A stretch of DNA of 64,000 nt from Datnioides undecimradiatus (GCA_008933995.1 WARS01000052.1:3038001-3102000), one strand, 5' to 3'. Shown: positions 36,401 through 44,983, numbered from the stretch's first letter. Numbers and translations: made by a program. The notes: a model not told the origin generated them from the sequence alone.

Positions 36401-39374
36401 CTTCCTTTCAACATTCGGTCGGTGCAGATTCCACCTCGGATGAATTAATTTAGAATGAGTGCAGCGCATAAAAATAGCACCGGATACCAGAAATAGATGT
36501 CTCCTCTATCACCGTGCGACAGGATTGTTCCACCGGTTCAATGAGTGTTACGCACTTTCAAAAGCTCCATCTCTGTCCTGCAAACTTCAATCTGATTCAG
36601 ACGGATCTGTGACGTTAACACAAAGGCACAAATCTCAGGTGTGACAAAAGACAAAACACAATCCTATTATGGGCTTGAAAATAATCTGACGTGGGAATTT
36701 TATTTTTTTTTCTCTTTAATCTTTCAGCATGATGCCACTTCTGATCAGAGTGATTGTTCTGGTCATTTAGTAAATTGAAGATGATGTCATGTCCTAAAAA
36801 AGTGTTCTAGTTTGACTGACTGACTTTAAATCTGACGTAATCAGAGAACAAACCAGGTGCAGACATCTCTGTTTGTGCTGGACTAGCTGCAGACTGCAAC
36901 CAATGACGTGTAAATTTGTGATTTTTGTGGGATGTATCACAAAAGTGGGGTTATTCTTTTTGCAAAAAACGTTATTTGGAGCAAGTTGGTGCAATAATAT
37001 AATGTCGCTACAATTAAAGAACAACATTTGCGAGATATTCAGGCTTCGCTGCTGAGTGCCAAGCTTTGAGCCCAGAGCGTCAGGGTTTCTGTTTGTTGAC
37101 ATTTTAATCTATTCCACTGATAGGCCTGATGACGGTGTCGTTTTAAAGGTCAGCGTGTTTAATAAAGATTCAGTATCTGCCACATCTGGGTCTACCTCTG
37201 ATGAAACTTGGCATAATGCGTTTTGCTGTTGTATTCTGGCATTTAAAAACTAAAACACTGATTAGCCATAGACACCGATAAAACTTCAAAAGGCCACAGT
37301 TAACATTTTCTTCTGTTTGCTTTGACTCTTAAAGTTTTCTCCGTAACAATAAATATTAATTAGAAAAATGTGAAAAAGGTGCGGGATTAGGCTGCTTTGG
37401 ACTGCGTGTGTATGGTTTGATCAGATTTCATTGACACTGGTCAGGCAACATAAGCAAATTGTCATCATGTTTCATCTATATTTGATTAATGCATTGGAGT
37501 GTGTGATATCACTTTTTATAAATGCTTAAAAATACAGACACAGATAAAACAAAAAATACATATAGTTCTTGAATGAAACAGTCCTATAAGTTCTCATCTT
37601 ATGTTCATGTAGCACCCATTGCTCAGAGGATGACAATGTGTTTTCAGGGCCTTTGATATGGATTAGCACAAGGCTCCCTGGACTGATGTGTAGTCTTCTT
37701 TCCATGATTCCTTTGTTGTTTGTTTTCCTCAGGAGGCTGGCAAAATCCACCCTGTTCCTCATCCCTCTATTTGGGATGCACTACACAGTATTTGCCTTCC
37801 TGCCTGAGAACACCGGAGTGGCAGCCAGGCTGTACATCGAGCTGGGGCTGGGATCCTTTCAGGTACGAAACAATAGAGAGGGATGACAGGGTGGAACAAA
37901 AAGTCCAGATTTAAAAATCACAAAAGACCTCCAAAGATGAATTGCTTACACGTTCAGGGTGGACTCCCAGCAGACAGTTTGACTTGTTATCATAAGAAAA
38001 CCACAGGTGTTGCTGATCACATTAACAATGGATCTATTCAAGTGCCTCAGTAAGACGTGACTGTGTGCCGTCATTAGTTTATTATGTACACATGCTTTTA
38101 CAGTGACATGTTAAAATGTCTTCTATGAAAGATGTTTTTTTGGAATTAAAATGAATGGAGGGGCATTTTATTAAAGATATGTCAGTGGAGCAGTGGCAGG
38201 AAATGAATGGGGGGCTGTGATAAGGATCCAGACTTTAACCAGGGATGCTGCAGTGTACAGTCTGCACCTTTAGCACAACTCTACCTTCACGATTTCAGAC
38301 AGGTTTAATGACTCACTAAAAGTTGTATAAGTGCAAGTTGTGCAGCATATAGACCGAAGGGCTTTTGGGCTGGCTAATGGGCTGACAAAACAGAAGACAT
38401 GTCATTTAAAATTGATGCAACTAAAATATTGATATGAACTTTAACATAAAGTTAAATTATTAATACATTTAAGTGTGTAATAATTTGTCACTTGAAGTGT
38501 GTAAAATTAAGAAACATGTATAAACTAAACTGCAATGTGCTTTAACTAAGACTTATTTTGTTTTTAAAAAAAAGCACAATCTGTGAAAGTTACACCCAGG
38601 AACCACTTTGAAACTTCAGGGGAACTTTGGTATTTTTCAAACGGACTCCATTATTACATGTTTTGACTACTGGGAAGAACAAGTTTTGAATTGTCCTTTT
38701 AATTTTACACATTGTACCCTGTTTTTTGACTAACATTTTAATACTGGACCAATTTCAGAAACTGTTGTCCTCAGTCATCATTTGAACAAAACATAGGAAA
38801 ACTGTGTGAATGCTGAAAAATACAGAAACTCGCTTTCCGGGCTGCCTGTACCTACAATTGTGGTATTTTAAGTGGCATGCATTATGAAACTGAAGAGTTC
38901 TGCATTTAAAACAGTCACAATGTGTTTTGTGTTGCAGGGTTTTGTGGTGGCACTGCTTTATTGTTTCATGAATGGAGAGGTAAGTGAATGGAGGTTTTTG
39001 AGATACTGACGTCTGACAAACTTTTAATAAAGACAGAGTTAATCTCTTAGCTGAGAGAGTCAAAAACATACAAAAAGCTCCAGTTTCACAATGTGTGTAT
39101 TGCTATGTTGACCTCCAAAGTGTCTTTTCTGATACTGCCACAGCAAACAGGGGCAGCAAAGTCAGAAATGTTTCATTTGCACAAAATAATGTGTAGTACA
39201 GCTCTGCACAAATGCATTTTTCTGCAGGTCCAGGCAGAGCTGCGGAGGTGGCTGAGGAAGTGCCACAATCAAAATCATCTCACCCCAGCCAAGCGAAGTA
39301 TCACTCAGATCACAATTAGAGCTCGCGGGGGGCTCGGGCGGCCTCCTTCTAGCGGTAACATCTCTTCAGTATGA
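8582..39374 (+). CDS. ghrhr: Growth-hormone-releasing-hormone receptor-like class B1 GPCR (13 coding exons)
   Basis: Join of 8582-8665, 9433-9535, 24480-24587, 26558-26658, 27546-27643, 28537-28669, 30228-30381, 33341-33401, 33528-33597, 33963-34057, 37733-37862, 38938-38979 and 39228-39374: 1,326 nt, 441 aa, all GT-AG and in frame. The product is a Gs-coupled peptide-hormone receptor of the plasma membrane. It has a signal peptide, a cysteine-rich hormone-binding domain (residues about 30-130), seven membrane segments (about 138-390) and a short tail. All six ectodomain cysteines and the WDD-CW and NCTANGWSE motifs are present, with three N-glycosylation sites. The TM6 block [11 protein letters not shown] followed by LPENTG is closest to GHRHR; VIPR and SCTR mostly have [11 protein letters not shown]. 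Adjacency to adcyap1r1 matches human GHRHR-ADCYAP1R1. Class B1 receptor: near certain. GHRHR rather than another subtype, or which fish paralogue: less sure. Confidence 0.85.
9433..9535 (+). CDS. ghrhr: ghrhr exon 2: start of hormone-binding domain
   Basis: After acceptor TTTTCAG it reads [20 protein letters not shown] and continues to the first conserved cysteine and the glycosylation site NETS. Ends in phase 1 at AGCG|GTGGG. The IHPDC start resembles MHPEC in human GHRHR. Confidence 0.9.
9961..10325 (-). mobile_element. Non-autonomous DNA transposon (MITE), full length, with internal palindrome
   Basis: The ends are inverted repeats: AAGGTTCAGAATGTAGGATT on the left, and AATCCTGCACACTGCTCCTT on the right, whose complement is AAGGAGCAGTGTGCAGGATT. 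On the minus strand the body follows a common teleost repeat (GGTGGGGCTGCAGACTGCAA near the start, CCATTTCA near the other end). A partial relative lies at 25842-26115. No transposase is encoded. Confidence 0.7.
9991..10076. repeat. Perfect 40-bp inverted repeat with 6-bp loop
   Basis: The left arm 9991-10030 and right arm 10037-10076 are exact reverse complements, 40 of 40 bases, separated by TTATAC. It lies inside the MITE and could extrude as a cruciform or form a very stable RNA hairpin in the ghrhr pre-mRNA. Confidence 0.95.
11455..11545. repeat. ATCGAT-rich interspersed repeat fragment
   Basis: A cluster of ATCGATA/GGTATCGAT-type words (GATCGATCC, ATCGATATTATCGATACC, TGATCGATACC), including the local palindrome ATACCAACGTTGGTAT, matches the style of a widespread fish repeat. 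It is followed by unremarkable AT-rich sequence and a poly-G run at about 11777-11789. Confidence 0.45.
13195..13335 (+). repeat. CATGCTAACATG-type interspersed repeat fragment
   Basis: The stretch TTAGCAAATGCTAGCATGCTAACATG followed by CTAAGATGAAGTTCATGGTTAGC is a fragment of an abundant teleost repeat. Other fragments in this window are at 14840-15110, 19795-20045, 21565-21880, 32040-32240 and 32625-32670. Confidence 0.55.
14840..15110 (+). repeat. CATGCTAACATG-type interspersed repeat fragment
   Basis: It contains CTAACGTCAGCATGCTAACATG, then GACAATGCTAATCAGCTAG and, further on, AATTTTGACCCGATGATTG, in the same order as the other copies. It is diverged, with no coding capacity. Confidence 0.5.
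15715..16069 (-). mobile_element. LTR-like non-autonomous element (TGTCA...TGACA ends), diverged
   Basis: It starts TGTCACG and ends GCCATGACA, and contains the family hallmark TTCAAAATAAAACAGGAAG at 16030-16048. The orientation is opposite to the better-preserved copy at 61097-61520. It has no coding capacity and no clear target-site duplication. Confidence 0.55.
16185..16262. repeat. Decayed 'TTTTACTC...GAACACTTCTTCACCA' repeat fragment
   Basis: CCAGGCCTTTTATATGTAAT, then GAGTATTTCTACTTTTACTC and GAAGTATCTGAACACTTCTT, are recognisable as the tail of a very common fish repeat. Related fragments occur near 6105-6260 and 15520-15640. Confidence 0.45.
19795..20045 (+). repeat. CATGCTAACATG-type interspersed repeat, long fragment
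   Basis: It begins TAACATCAGCATGCTAACGT, continues through GTTCACCAAAGTGATCACCATC and TTTAGCATGCTAACAAACTA, then GGTTGATGGGGATGTCGTTA and GTGGTGCTAGAGG, and ends near AGGACCATGAACACC. It is one of the longest copies of this family in the window. Confidence 0.6.
21565..21880 (+). repeat. CATGCTAACATG-type interspersed repeat, long fragment
   Basis: The order of words is GTAAGCTAACGTGCTCA, GTTTAGCATGCTAACAG, GATGGCACTAGATGAAAAAT and TTCATCCTGAGGAGGACACG, then ATTTCATAGCAGTGCATCC. This matches the copy at 19795-20045. The open frames reading through it are repeat-derived. Confidence 0.6.
22371..23128. repeat. Tandem duplication, copy 1 (758 bp)
   Basis: Starts AATATGAAAACATCTAAATG and ends CGTTTTATTAAACTGCACTG. 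Copy 2 follows directly (offset 779 bp) and is nearly identical, differing by a few substitutions and by the length of a CTT repeat. The identical 72-aa open frames at 22524 and 23297 belong to the duplicated unit and resemble no protein I recognise. Confidence 0.9.
22794..23038 (-). mobile_element. Internally deleted LTR-like element, copy in duplication 1
   Basis: Within the duplicated unit, TATCACGG...GGACCCAAATGCACAAC... AAAATAAAACAGGAAGTCAA ...CAGAACCATGACA mirrors, in reverse, the ends and middle of the element at 61097-61520 but is only about 245 bp long. The same insertion is found in copy 2 at about 23568-23811. Confidence 0.6.
23150..23901. repeat. Tandem duplication, copy 2 (752 bp)
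   Basis: A direct repeat of 22371-23128, lying immediately downstream in ghrhr intron 2. The length difference is mainly fewer CTT units. Few differences imply a recent event or ongoing gene conversion. Confidence 0.9.
24382..24428. repeat. (CA)n microsatellite near ghrhr exon 3 acceptor
   Basis: An uninterrupted CA run of about 23 units ends roughly 50 bp before the exon 3 acceptor at 24478-24479. A short pyrimidine-rich tract still separates them. Confidence 0.95.
24480..24587 (+). CDS. ghrhr: ghrhr exon 3: hormone-binding domain core
   Basis: Encodes the [11 protein letters not shown] block and [15 protein letters not shown], with three conserved cysteines and a glycosylation site (NVS). 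Acceptor GTTTGCAG, donor CAAG|GTTGG, phase 1 at both ends. Confidence 0.95.
24588..26557 (+). other. ghrhr: ghrhr intron 3
   Basis: A 2.0-kb intron. It holds a partial MITE (25842-26115) and otherwise AT-rich sequence. No extra exon was recognised. Confidence 0.85.
25842..26115 (+). mobile_element. Partial MITE of the 9961-10325 family
   Basis: The order of words (ACCAGCTAGACACTCC, GTGCAGGAGAACCTGTGG, CTATTCTGGGCTACTGTAGG, GGCAGCACAACATGGC, then a CT run and GTAGATATGTTAACAAAG) is that of a known type of teleost repeat whose terminal parts appear in the copy at 9961-10325. The ends are eroded. Confidence 0.55.
26558..26658 (+). CDS. ghrhr: ghrhr exon 4: hormone-binding domain end
   Basis: Encodes [20 protein letters not shown] plus the last conserved cysteine, followed by an acidic linker (SDDSEPESE). 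It is 101 nt, the same as the matching adcyap1r1 exon. Donor GAG|GTATAC, phase 0. Confidence 0.95.
26659..27545 (+). other. ghrhr: ghrhr intron 4
   Basis: 887 bp of AT-rich intronic DNA ending in a CT-rich tract and acceptor CTCTCCAG. Nothing else was recognised. Confidence 0.85.
27546..27643 (+). CDS. ghrhr: ghrhr exon 5: TM1
   Basis: Encodes [20 protein letters not shown] and the rest of membrane segment 1 up to VVFTAFR. 98 nt, phase 0 to phase 2, donor CAG|GTGAGT. Confidence 0.95.
27865..28010. repeat. Diverged third copy of part of the 22.4-kb duplicated unit
   Basis: CACATGCAGATTCATGCAG, CTTCTTCTGATTGTCTTATG and GAAACACTAATTTACATG match, with divergence, the words around 22430-22560 in tandem-copy order. 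The tandem unit therefore includes an older dispersed repeat. Confidence 0.6.
28537..28669 (+). CDS. ghrhr: ghrhr exon 6: ICL1, TM2, ECL1 start
   Basis: Encodes [20 protein letters not shown] followed by [12 protein letters not shown] and the acidic ADETLDHC loop. 133 nt, as in the paralogue. Acceptor CTTTCAG, donor ACG|GTGAGC. Confidence 0.97.
28985..29160. repeat. 'TGTGGCGACAGCTGTGGCC...CCATCC' interspersed repeat fragment
   Basis: CCCTGTGGCGACAGCTGTGG, TCCATCCATCCATCCCATTC and CACAAACGTCCACTTGGACT, in this order, are the signature of a common fish repeat. It lies in ghrhr intron 6, the rest of which (28670-30227) is AT-rich and featureless. Confidence 0.55.
30228..30381 (+). CDS. ghrhr: ghrhr exon 7: TM3 and TM4
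   Basis: Encodes [36 protein letters not shown] and [11 protein letters not shown]. It carries the ECL1/TM3 cysteine and the family E-G-x-Y-L motif. 154 nt, phase 0 to phase 1, donor GGG|GTGAGT read as G|GTGAGT. Confidence 0.97.
30382..33340 (+). other. ghrhr: ghrhr intron 7 (3.0 kb)
   Basis: The intron contains a T-rich, TTTTATTTTGAGGATTTCCTG-bearing segment at 31230-31595 that may be an old LTR-like copy, and CATGCTAACATG-family pieces at 32040-32240 and 32625-32670. No conserved exon was found. Confidence 0.75.
32040..32240 (-). repeat. CATGCTAACATG-family repeat fragment, reverse orientation
   Basis: TTGGTGTTTATTGAAATGTC, AAGAACAATTGGACAC and GGTTTATGACTAAAAGGCC correspond in reverse to the downstream half of the repeat seen at 19795-20045 and 21565-21880. 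A short piece with CATGTTAGCATGCTGACGTT follows at about 32646-32666. Confidence 0.45.
33341..33401 (+). CDS. ghrhr: ghrhr exon 8: TM4 end / ECL2
   Basis: A 61-nt exon, the length found in the paralogue. Encodes [20 protein letters not shown]. Acceptor TGTTGCAG, donor AGG|GTAAAA read as GG|GTAAAA, phase 1 to 2. Confidence 0.95.
33528..33597 (+). CDS. ghrhr: ghrhr exon 9: ECL2 / TM5 start
   Basis: A 70-nt exon encoding [23 protein letters not shown], with the ECL2 CWD cysteine that pairs with TM3 and the family WWIIKGP motif. Intron 8 before it is only 126 bp. Confidence 0.96.
33963..34057 (+). CDS. ghrhr: ghrhr exon 10: TM5 / ICL3
   Basis: Encodes [20 protein letters not shown] and then [12 protein letters not shown]. 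95 nt, phase 0 to 2, donor TTTAT|GTGAGT. This is where the hop insert would enter in the PACAP receptor; no such cassette was recognised in ghrhr intron 10. Confidence 0.95.
34120..34618 (-). mobile_element. LTR-like non-autonomous element, diverged
   Basis: It carries the CAAAATAAAACTTGAAATGA motif at 34540-34559 and ends ACCGTGACG, like the TGTCA/TGACA family in reverse orientation. The outer left boundary is approximate. It has no coding capacity. Confidence 0.45.
34311..34400. repeat. 30-bp tandem repeat, 3 units
   Basis: Three adjacent 30-bp units, each CAAAGTAACAAATGAATGAA plus TCAAA(C/A)(C/T)AGA-like ends. Units 1 and 2 are identical and the third diverges at its end. Confidence 0.95.
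37733..37862 (+). CDS. ghrhr: ghrhr exon 11: TM6
   Basis: 130 nt. Encodes [34 protein letters not shown] and IELGLGSFQ. The [11 protein letters not shown] and LPxNxG residues are the best sequence argument for GHRHR. Donor CAG|GTACGA, phase 2 to 0. Confidence 0.97.
37863..38937 (+). other. ghrhr: ghrhr intron 11
   Basis: 1.1 kb of AT-rich intronic DNA. Nothing further was recognised. Confidence 0.85.
38938..38979 (+). CDS. ghrhr: ghrhr exon 12: TM7
   Basis: The canonical 42-nt class B1 exon, encoding [14 protein letters not shown]. Acceptor TGTTGCAG, donor GAG|GTAAGT, phase 0 both ends. Confidence 0.97.
39228..39374 (+). CDS. ghrhr: ghrhr exon 13: cytoplasmic tail and stop
   Basis: Encodes [12 protein letters not shown] (helix 8), a basic tail with a glycine-rich stretch ([14 protein letters not shown]), and ends ISSV before TGA. 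The final residues fit a class I PDZ-binding motif (S-x-V). The tail is unlike VIPR or PAC1 tails. Confidence 0.92.
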   Translation, partial: VQAELRRWLRKCHNQNHLTPAKRSITQITIRARGGLGRPPSSGNISSV

Positions 39375-40384
39375 TTTTGAGAGACTACCCACGAGAGAAA
39401 AGTTGTTGTGTGAACATCAAGTAAAATATCAGATGCAGTCCTCAAAACTCAACCTGCGGATGACGTTAATTCAACAACCCTTCTGCGAGAAGACCATGAT
39501 GAACACTGCTGAGTGAATGAAGAAATGTGTGTCAGGATGCTTTTTATCAGTGTAGGCAGCAGCTACGACCAAGACAGAATCCATTGCTTAGCTGTGGTCT
39601 GTCTTTTATGATGGTTGCAACCAAAAATTACTAAAAAAAGTAAAAGAACAGCGGAGATTGAATTGTAAAGATGTCATGGTGACACTGTGGAAAGACGAGG
39701 CCCACCGCAGAGACGGAGCTGGCCCTTAGCTTGCAGGAGAATGATTTTACACAGTTGTGTTTACAGTTTGGGTACAAAAAATGAGCAAATGTTGAGGGAT
39801 TACACAGAAACAGCTGTGGAAACAGTGGATGTTTAAACTTGGCTAAATTATGTGAAATGAGCTTGACTTTGTCTAATTGTTTGTGCTGCGCTGAGCAGAA
39901 GCAGTTACGCTATTTCGGTGCAGGCGGAAAATATGAGCAGGACTCAACTGGACCGAAAGTGCCCATTGTTTTCTGTGCAGCGGTTCACCTGCTGCTAGGA
40001 AGAACATTTCAATCCTGAGGAGCCAAAAGGACCTGAGTGAATGTATTTAGGGCTGCGTGTTGGCTAGCGTGTGCATGTGAAGCTGCCATGTACTGTAATG
40101 GTACGTCATGTCTTTAAAGTCTTAATTTTGAGGAATCGTCTGCTTTCATGAGCCATCTTTGAAACACAGCTGAACACTGCATTTGTGAATATTTATAAGC
40201 TTGTTTTTTGTCTTCATCTGTCATTCTCTATGCAGTTGCCAGATGTGACAATCCTATTTTTTGGCACATTTGTTGCACTACAGGAGGCACCGACTTGATA
40301 TGAAAGCTGTTTCCAAGCATTTACGTGGTAAAAATCAAAGTAGTGCTCAATAACTACATGAAGCATTTCAACAGACACAGTGTC

Positions 40385-40700
40385 TTAAAGGGATAGTTTG
40401 GCAAGTTTGGTTGATGTGAGGTTGAGCAACTCTGATTGTGTGTCTTATAGGGATGGTTGGGGTTGCATGAGGTACCTACAAAAGATGTGAGGAGGAGTAC
40501 CAGTGTAGGAAGCAGAGCAATGAACTGTTGTTGACGGCGTTTGAGGTAAAATATATATTAACCACCCACAGAAGGCTCACTGAAAGAAATAAAAATAAAT
40601 CAGGCAACCCTTTCCAGTGGGAAACTGATGCAGTTACAGTGCTTAATAAGTAAACAGAGAGATTTCCGTGTTTCAAAGGTCTGGTTCAGTTCACCAAAGT
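40385..40700 (+). mobile_element. TTAAAGGGATAGTTTGG-type MITE, left part
   Basis: Starts TTAAAGGGATAGTTTGG, then GCATGAGGTACCTACAAAAG, GAAGCAGAGCAATGAACTG and GTGGGAAACTGATGCAGTT, in the order of a common teleost repeat. The right end could not be placed. Confidence 0.55.
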
Positions 40701-41210
40701 CACACAGTAAAACAAACAAGCTGATGAAGAACAGCAACTACATGTTCTCTAAGGTACAAATACTGTTTTTGTTAAAGAAGTCTGGTGCATTGTAAGAGAG
40801 CTGTATGATTTAAAGTTGAATTATTTAAAATATTTACTTTGCTTCAACATCAACTCTTCACCCATGTACGAGCTGCTCCCATTTTGATGACGGTAGTGGG
40901 GAAAAAGTCGGATACCTGCATCCTGAGTTTGTTTTAATTTTTTAAATACCATGAATAATGCACTGTACTGTACCATTAAGCACTTTGACTGTCATTGTCA
41001 GTAAACATTATGTTTTAATGTTGCACTTTACTTTATACTGAATATATTTAATTTGCATTGTTCTTGTGGATCTGGTGAGGCTCGACCTTTGTAGGGAAAA
41101 GCACAGTAATAAATGAAACATCTGTGGTTCGAGAAGTATGAACCGCTCTGTTTGTTTTGTAAAGTACTGAGTTTCATCAAAATGTTAACTTGGTTTCCAG
41201 GTGCAACTGG

Positions 41211-41673
41211 TGTAACGGGCAAAAGCTTGTTCAGCGTTTGGAGGAAACAGGCAAAACATAAACTGCTGGACCAAAATGGAGACATTGGGCGCAGAGGAGA
41301 GACAGTTCAATAGATTTAACGAAAAACACAAAGACTTACAGATGAATGAGGCGGGCAGGGTCAAAACCAGAAGAAGAAGTCCCAAAAGCAGATAAACCCA
41401 AAGTCTGTGAAGCCAGGCAGAGTCCAAAGAAACCATAAAATCCAAAACATGCAGAGGAGCGCACAAGTAAACACAAGAAAAATGGCTGGGATGCAAACAA
41501 AGATGAAGAACAAGGGGAAGACACACAATACACAGACACAGGTGAAGCTAATGAGCAAGTGAGAATGAAAACAGGTGGGAAAAGGACAGGAAGTAAGTCA
41601 ACAAAGACGCATGAGGAAATACTCCTTCAAAATAAAACAGGAAGTGACTGAAAAGAACCTTAAAACCATGACA
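41211..41673 (-). mobile_element. LTR-like non-autonomous element, about 463 bp
   Basis: Starts TGTAACGGGC and ends AAACCATGACA. It carries TTCAAAATAAAACAGGAAGT at 41627-41646 and follows the same plan as the copy at 61097-61520, reversed. Open frames of 65-113 aa across it are artefacts. No target-site duplication was found. Confidence 0.6.
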
Positions 41674-42361
41674 TTTTGGGGCGCCCGTGTGGATAAAAAT
41701 GGGAAAGAGAAGCATCAACTTGGCCTTGTTGTTCGAATAAATCCCAATGACCATAAAATACAACAGTTTACCACAGTTAGGTTTATTTTGCAGTCAAATT
41801 TACACAACATTGGACATGAATGTTGGACACCAGAACGCATGTTACACATAACACACTGTCACAGGTAGAACATAATAATGGATGAGGGTTTATAGATACT
41901 CTTTTGACATTTAAATTACTTATATGCGTCATTCTTATGCGAGTCAGTACATACACATGCGTACAGAATACACTCTCCATCGCTCACACACACACACACA
42001 CACATACACAAGCGCACGCACAGTGAAAACAGTTACAGAAACATAAACATACAAAAACACAGTCAGAAACATCACAGGTCTTCGTCAAGGGGTCCACCTG
42101 TGTGCCAAAAATATACATATACAGTGTACTATATATATTTATATATATATGATCAAGAAAAGACATCATTTGTACACCATGGCAAATTTATAGCAGGCGA
42201 CATTTAAGAGCAGCTGAGCAACATCGGTACATTCAAAAATTCATTGGCAATCAATAACTCACACACATACATTCAACACTTGATAAAACTGGCTCAACGC
42301 ACACAACCGTCAAAAGGAAAAGGCATTTAAACACAGAGATATACACTGAGAATAGGTACAT

Positions 42362-42594
42362 TTAAAGGAATAGTTTGATATTTTGGGAAATACACAAAAT
42401 GTTAGCCTTCTTGTTGTGAGAATATTGATACCACAGAGACTGGAAATGGGGGAAACAGCTAGCTAGTAGACGTAGGTAGCCGCTAGCTAGCTGTTTTATC
42501 CAGTAGCTAAACAGGAAGTGTGTAATTTAAAACATCTTCAAATGTTCAAACACCTTTGCAACATATTTTCCAAAATGTCAGACTATTGCTTTAA
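42362..42594. mobile_element. MITE with TTAAAGGAATAGTTTGA...TTTAA inverted ends
   Basis: The left end TTAAAGGAATAGTTTGATAT TTTGGGAAAT pairs with the right end ATTTTCCAAAATGTCAGACT ATTGCTTTAA as imperfect terminal inverted repeats. The interior includes GACTGGAAATGGGGGAAACA GCTAGCTAG. This is a well-known style of percomorph repeat; this copy is shortened inside. Confidence 0.75.
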
Positions 42595-44767
42595 GAAAAG
42601 AGGTCAAGGGCTTCTCTTTGACACATATATAAAGATTAGTGTGTTAGCGTCAAGCTAAATTAACTGTAGGAGAACAGGTGTGGTCAGGCTTAACTGAAAT
42701 TAAAAGCTTAAAGTTGGTGCGGCCTGATTTTGTTATAGGACTAAAGAGTGCAAATGTCCTCCCACCTCGAAAATTCAGTCAGTTCACAGTTCGGAAGGAA
42801 ATTAAAGTGGAAATTTGGGGGTTGAGAGGGAATCACTAAAAGAAAGTTTAGTGCTGCACATCAGGCTTTAGAAAAATCTCATTTGTAGGCTTGTTTTTTG
42901 ATCCGTGTAAAGAAAAATTACAAAAGGACTAGATGTTAATAATGTTTAGCATGTGGCATAAATGCCCCAATTCCCCACCCGACCCCCACTTCTACCAAAA
43001 TCAAGTAGTTACAGTTGCTCAAAAAGCAAAATCAACGCCAGGCAAATATCCCCCATGTCTACTTAACTATCAAACTAAAATTCTAACATTTGGCTGCCAC
43101 CTTGTGGTAGACAAATATACAGCACAGACATGGTCAGTAGGGAGTCTTCTACTCCTCTTTTCACACAGTAACAGCTTTGAGACATGGTCGTTTCCATCTG
43201 AGCTGATTCAGACTCAGAGTGACGGCTGGTGATAGAACACGTAAGCAGCAGCAGAGTGGTCTTTATCGCACCCTCGTATGCACTTTGTGTTTTATCTGTC
43301 GCAGTTTTCCCCCTTTCTAAACGCCTCTTAATTAAAAGTACTACTTTTTTTTTTCTACGTCTTGTTCTTGTTACATTGACAGTGTCATGTCTCACTGCTT
43401 TGTCTAAAAGCAGATACGCAGACCTCAAGCATCTCTTCAGTAGTTTGTACCTTTTACCTCACTTTTTAGAGGTCGTATCTGTGTTTAATCCCTCACAATA
43501 TCCTCTGCAGCTCTGGGCGGCAATTTCCTGTGAGTGTTTTTTTTTTTTGTTTGTTTTTTCTTTTTTCTTTTAAATCAGAAAATGAGACATTGTGCCACAC
43601 GTCTCCCACCAGTTGGCACTGAATTTATGGCACTTTGACCAAGAAAGTCAACATCAATCAGCGTCATGAGCTCACACATCAGGCATACAACTAAATTACC
43701 AATAGGAAAGCATGAATACTGTACATTGAGTCATTTCATATGGCACTGGTTTATGGAAAATAAATATACATCCTTATCTGGTCAACAATATCATCAGTTC
43801 ATTGTCATCAAAAGATACATTCTTTTAATCCACTCAGATGACAGTACAAAAAATAAATATCTTGAGTAAATATTGTGGATAAATCCTGCTATAAACACAT
43901 TTTCACATTTCAACCTTCATAAACCATTTCCCCATGCGGACGGTTATTGTTTGTTAGCTTGTTTGTGCACAAACAAAAAGACAGAAAGAGAAAATGGGCG
44001 CGATTGTCAAGAGCGGTCACATTAAAGCCTTTCGGTGTCGACTGTAACGTGTATTGTTTCTATTCTGAAGCTGTTTGTTTGTTCGTCGTCAGTGCTGAAT
44101 TGAAATGGACGATTATCTTAATTAGACTGTGATGGCGGTTGTAACCAAGAGGTTAAATAAAGCAGCGCTTATGGAGTCAAGTCTCGTCAAACTCATCGTG
44201 ATTAAAAAGAAAAAACCCAGCAGGACGCGTTTCACTTAATGTTTAAGTTATTAAACAAGAGAAAAAGAAGAATTTCACCAATAAATGAGCAAAATATACA
44301 CATATTTTTTGCAGCACACGATGATTAGTGATCCACAACAAAACACACCACTCTGTACATTCTTTGCAGGAAATGACTTTCTGCTCCTTTAAGATATATG
44401 TTCATTGTACTGTAAATGAAAGTGATAGCTATTTGTGACTGACTAGGCACTTTGGAATATGAGAGTAGGAGATGATGAATTCAAAAATGTTTTAATTAGC
44501 AATTAAATATGGCACGATGCACTGAGGCTCAGAGAAAAGAGCGCGTTGAGGGGTTGGATTCTCGATGCAGACAGTAAAATGCTGCGCATACAATGTCGTG
44601 GCACTACGAGAAGCTCTGGATGAAGGCATCCACTAAATGGCACCGTTAATGTTCACAGTTTGCAGGAACAGGCAAGTCTACGAAAAGGAAACTACTGTAG
44701 TGCAACTAAAAGCTCTACACTGACACTAGGTTTGAAATCACTTTTAGTACTGTGCTATCCTCTACAG

Positions 44768-44983
44768 CAGTGGTCCCCAATCGTTTATTTGTCTCGTGAC
44801 CCTTTAAAATACAAAATCAAAATTCACTGTGATGTTACCCTCAAAGATAGCTTAATTTGAATGTATTAAAAATGAGAAACTATCTGGTGTTGCTCAAGGA
44901 AAACAAACAGAAATCCATTATTCTGTCATATTATGTTGTATCTCCTCGAGTTCACCTTGTGTCCCTCAGGTTGGGAACCACTG
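44768..44983. mobile_element. hAT-type MITE, 216 bp, with imperfect 8-bp target duplication
   Basis: The ends are CAGTGGTCCCCAA and TTGGGAACCACTG, clear terminal inverted repeats. The 8 bp on each side, CTCTACAG and CCCCACAG, match at 6 of 8 positions, as expected of an aged hAT insertion. It has no coding capacity. Confidence 0.8.

Larger units (their letters stand above)
34058..37732 (+). other. ghrhr: ghrhr intron 10 (3.7 kb)
   Basis: The intron starts with an (AAC)n run at about 34064-34090 and holds an LTR-like element with a 30-bp triplicate. The rest is AT-rich with no recognisable exon. Open frames of about 110 aa near 35489-36073 lack any family motif. Confidence 0.8.

Noticed and set aside
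8582-39374. Naming the plus-strand gene vipr or sctr
   Set aside because: TM6, the LPENTG loop, the tail and the adcyap1r1 neighbour fit GHRHR better, though only a tree would settle it.
41185-41526. 113-aa and overlapping minus-strand open frames
   Set aside because: They lie inside a reversed LTR-like element; the leucine/phenylalanine-rich translation is a by-product.
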